Below, piece after piece: positions 41,673 to 43,167 of a stretch of DNA of 43,167 nucleotides (positions are counted from its first letter, which is position 1; every line of letters begins with the position of its first letter). The notes under the pieces were generated by a model, which saw nothing but the letters and a program-made list of their open reading frames with translations, made no database searches and was not told where the DNA came from. A program made the position numbers and the translations under genes. The stretch spans positions 1-43,167 of the forward strand of contig JBAZNF010000009.1 in assembly GCA_041649335.1 (NCBI GenBank), written 5' to 3'. This DNA is from JBAYGJ01 sp041649335 (lineage in GTDB: Bacteria > Patescibacteriota > Patescibacteriia > UBA10025 > JAHIVO01).

Positions 41673-42650
41673 TTATCTCTTTTTTGATTTAAACCTTTTT
41701 ACGCGGATCAATCCGGAACACGGTATGACTTCCACGCCTCTTTTCTCAATTTCATCCAGGAAAAAATTCATACCCAGCGAGTCCGACGACATGTGGCCGG
41801 CGATAAGCACATTGATATGCTGTTTTTCCGCCTCTTTCTTGTACTCCTCATGCATATGCATGCCGATAATGGTGCCGATACCGGCCTGCGACAGCTTTTC
41901 ATACATATCCTTGTTGCCGGACGTGCCGCCGGTCACTTCTGACAATACAACTTTACCCGCATACCCGTCAGGCCTGCCGGCGAACAGCATCGGCCCGGCC
42001 TTCAGCTTAATGGCCTCCTGATATTCAGGGATGCTTTTTATCAGTTTCATGACGTCACTGACCCGTTCTATTTTTTTGCCCTGTTTCCGTATCAATCCCC
42101 TCAAGTAATACGCCACAATATTGTCGGTGGCCGTATGCGTACAGATTACGTCCATGCCCAGCAAACGGGCCGCATCCAGCGGACGGTTGTGGTTTGCCGA
42201 AGCGATCGTACGGGAAACTTCCTCCAGGCGCAATGTCATCAGCCGGTCGGCTACGGTGATCGGCACGCCATAACTGGCGAATATTTCTGCCTGCAGCTCC
42301 ATCACTTCATGCAGACCGGCCAATGCCGGACCGAACGGATGATGGGAAAGGACCAGGTCAATCGGCTTTTGTTTGGACAGTTCCCTGGCCAACAATAATT
42401 CTTCTGTGCCAATATCGATGCCGGCCAAAATCCGTCTTACCGGCTTGTGCGGGTTAGCGGAAAACATCCTCGTGTCGGAATATGGGTTAGTCAGCCGCTC
42501 GGTATCGAATTCCGACTTCTCCTCCTTGGATGAGGTCTCCAACTGGTTTCTGACTCGCTGAAGATGCTTTTTGACCGCCGGCACACCGCGCAAGTCATGT
42601 TGAATACCGAGCTTGATGGCCAGATCGTAAATCTGTCTGATGGTTAGCAT
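41673..42650 (-). CDS. NIF3/DUF34-like metal-binding protein
   Basis: 325 residues. Family metal ligands are visible as SHHPFGP (H103, H104), CTHTATDN (H172, D176) and the C-terminal AGHMSSDS His. The middle EVTGGTSGNKDMYEKLSQAGIGTIIGMHMHEEYKKEAE corresponds to the inserted PII-like region in longer family members. An N-terminal ~70-residue helical and basic extension (VKKHLQRVRNQLETSSKEEKSEFDTERLTNP region) precedes the usual start. The family is a di-metal enzyme of uncertain reaction, linked to metabolite repair and GTP cyclohydrolase-like folds. Co-transcribed with ruvB. Confidence 0.88.
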   Translation of the reverse strand: MLTIRQIYDLAIKLGIQHDLRGVPAVKKHLQRVRNQLETSSKEEKSEFDTERLTNPYSDTRMFSANPHKPVRRILAGIDIGTEELLLARELSKQKPIDLVLSHHPFGPALAGLHEVMELQAEIFASYGVPITVADRLMTLRLEEVSRTIASANHNRPLDAARLLGMDVICTHTATDNIVAYYLRGLIRKQGKKIERVSDVMKLIKSIPEYQEAIKLKAGPMLFAGRPDGYAGKVVLSEVTGGTSGNKDMYEKLSQAGIGTIIGMHMHEEYKKEAEKQHINVLIAGHMSSDSLGMNFFLDEIEKRGVEVIPCSGLIRVKRFKSKKR

Positions 42651-42717
42651 ATATATTCATTATTACGTGATTATTTTTTTACCGTCGTAAGGCAATCTTA
42701 CCACTCTCTCATACCCC

Positions 42718-42746
42718 TTGACAAGGATTATATAACGTGATATCAT
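42718..42746 (+). promoter_or_regulatory. Consensus promoter facing the right-end repeat region
   Basis: TTGACA (42718-42723), 17-base spacer, TATCAT (42741-42746) preceded by TGA (extended -10). Predicted start near 42753. No coding start suits it. Confidence 0.85.
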
Positions 42747-42841
42747 GGTCTGTTATCGATATTTTTGCGGTATTTAATAATCAATTATTGTTAGGCACGA
42801 CAGCAGCCGGAAACTTGCAGCAGATGACGTCGGCCAGCGGT

Positions 42842-42942
42842 ACCTGCGCTCACGACAAGCCCCGATTCTCAATATTATGATATTTGAGTGAATCGAGGAT
42901 CCCGCACACACGTCTGGCTACCGACCTGCGCTCACGACAAGC
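42842..42942 (+). repeat. Two copies of a 19-base direct repeat
   Basis: ACCTGCGCTCACGACAAGC at 42842-42860 and 42924-42942, identical and 82 bases apart. The second copy runs directly into the first 65-base repeat. Confidence 0.9.
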
Positions 42943-43107
42943 ATGGGGACTGTTCCGAGGATGACCGGGGTTTCGACCTTGGTAATCCCTTAGAACATTC
43001 TTCTTGAGCGCAGATCCGTAGTTAGAAGTAACCTTGTCGGGACATGGGGACTGTTCCGAGGATGACCGGGGTTTCGACCTTGGTAATCCCTTAGAACATT
43101 CTTCTTG
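42942..43107 (+). repeat. 65-base perfect direct repeat, two copies
   Basis: 42942-43006 and 43043-43107 are identical over 65 bases, 101 bases apart. Because 101 is not a multiple of three, the copies fall in different frames, which argues against coding. Confidence 0.95.
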
Positions 43108-43111
43108 CCAG

Positions 43112-43135
43112 TCCGCCAAAGCCCGAATGGGCGGA
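43112..43135. repeat. GC-rich palindromic element, second copy of the queA type
   Basis: TCCGCC (43112-43117) and GGCGGA (43130-43135) around a GCCC...GGGC inner part, directly after the second 65-base repeat. Confidence 0.6.
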
Positions 43136-43167
43136 GGAGGAAGCGCAGACACTTCTGGCTGGCCCTT

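Larger units (their letters stand above)
42753..43167 (+). ncRNA. Promoter-driven noncoding repeat transcript (runs off the window)
   Basis: No convincing coding frame on either strand. The region contains a hairpin (42863-42895, CGATTC/GAATCG arms with an AT-rich inner stem), a 19-base repeat (42842-42860 and 42924-42942), a 65-base perfect repeat (42942-43006 and 43043-43107) and 8-bp inverted arms TGCGCTCA/TGAGCGCA (42927-42934 with 43005-43012). A tenth-scale copy of TCTGGCT with its flank occurs near 42911 and 43150. It could be a structured RNA, the leader of an RNA operon, or a repeat array. Confidence 0.5.

Noticed and set aside
42801..42829. SRP RNA-like run (CCGGAA followed by GCAGCAGATGACG)
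   Set aside because: Bases around GGAA do not pair and the symmetric internal loop is missing, so the helix 8 core cannot form.
42945..42985. tmRNA-like start (GGGGACTG followed by GGTTTCGACC)
   Set aside because: The TTCGAC box is ~14 bases too far from the 5' end, the unit occurs twice, and no tag frame or CCA-ending 3' half is seen.
42842..43107. CRISPR array
   Set aside because: Repeats differ in length (19 and 65 bases), only two copies each, spacing irregular, and no cas gene nearby.
42850..43152. Minus-strand 100-residue open frame over the right-end repeats
   Set aside because: The two 65-base repeats are 101 bases apart, so they would be translated in different frames. No ribosome site or family; the frame is a by-product of repeat composition.

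Overview
The window looks like a genome fragment of a Patescibacteria/CPR bacterium, probably Parcubacteria-like; this lineage call is inference. It rests on a monoderm-type type IV pilus locus without secretin or PilO/P/Q genes, DUF916-like wall proteins, palindromic GC-rich repeats of the kind scattered through such genomes, genes packed with few Shine-Dalgarno sites, and several apparently leaderless promoters with extended -10 boxes.

Layout. (1) 2-13656, plus strand: a cell-surface locus. It starts with the C-terminal part of a giant beta-repeat protein (5' end outside the window). Next is a second secreted protein that ends in the same ~143-residue C-terminal module, then two DUF916-like membrane-anchored proteins, a dockerin protein and two membrane-anchored cohesin proteins. 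One of the cohesin proteins also carries two carboxypeptidase-regulatory-like domains. (2) 13708-22971, minus strand: a type IV pilus operon read right to left as histidine kinase, response regulator, pilB, pilC, three prepilin-like proteins (one of 627 residues), a PilX-like protein, pilM and the main pilin. pilT is divergent on the plus strand from a shared control region that also encodes a 49-residue ORF. (3) 24453-26137: tRNA-Arg, tRNA-Val, a GIY-YIG protein, a small membrane protein, tRNA-Ala and two tandem single-domain response regulators. (4) 26186-35349: a wall amidase with NBR1-like Ig domains, a lone PurN-like formyltransferase, a secreted protein and a polysaccharide operon (flippase, GT4 glycosyltransferase, two O-antigen ligase/polymerase-like proteins). 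(5) 35655-39199: a SpoIID-type wall enzyme with the same Ig domains, a protein built of exact 44-residue repeats followed by decayed copies of its tail, and a small secreted protein. (6) 39304-42650, minus strand: NIF3/DUF34-like gene, ruvB, a structured leader with a 14-codon ORF and a terminator, then queA. (7) 42651-43167: no convincing gene, but a consensus promoter leads into a mosaic of direct and inverted repeats running off the window.

The most unusual parts are the combined cohesin/dockerin plus WxL-like/DUF916-like surface system, the queA leader whose mini-ORF is rich in codons read by queuosine tRNAs, an in-frame palindromic element inside queA, the decaying tail copies after the 44-residue repeat gene, and the promoter-driven repeat RNA at the right end. 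Regions 1, 2, 4 and 5 together describe a cell that invests heavily in its envelope: pili, an adhesive scaffold, exopolysaccharide and wall-remodelling enzymes.
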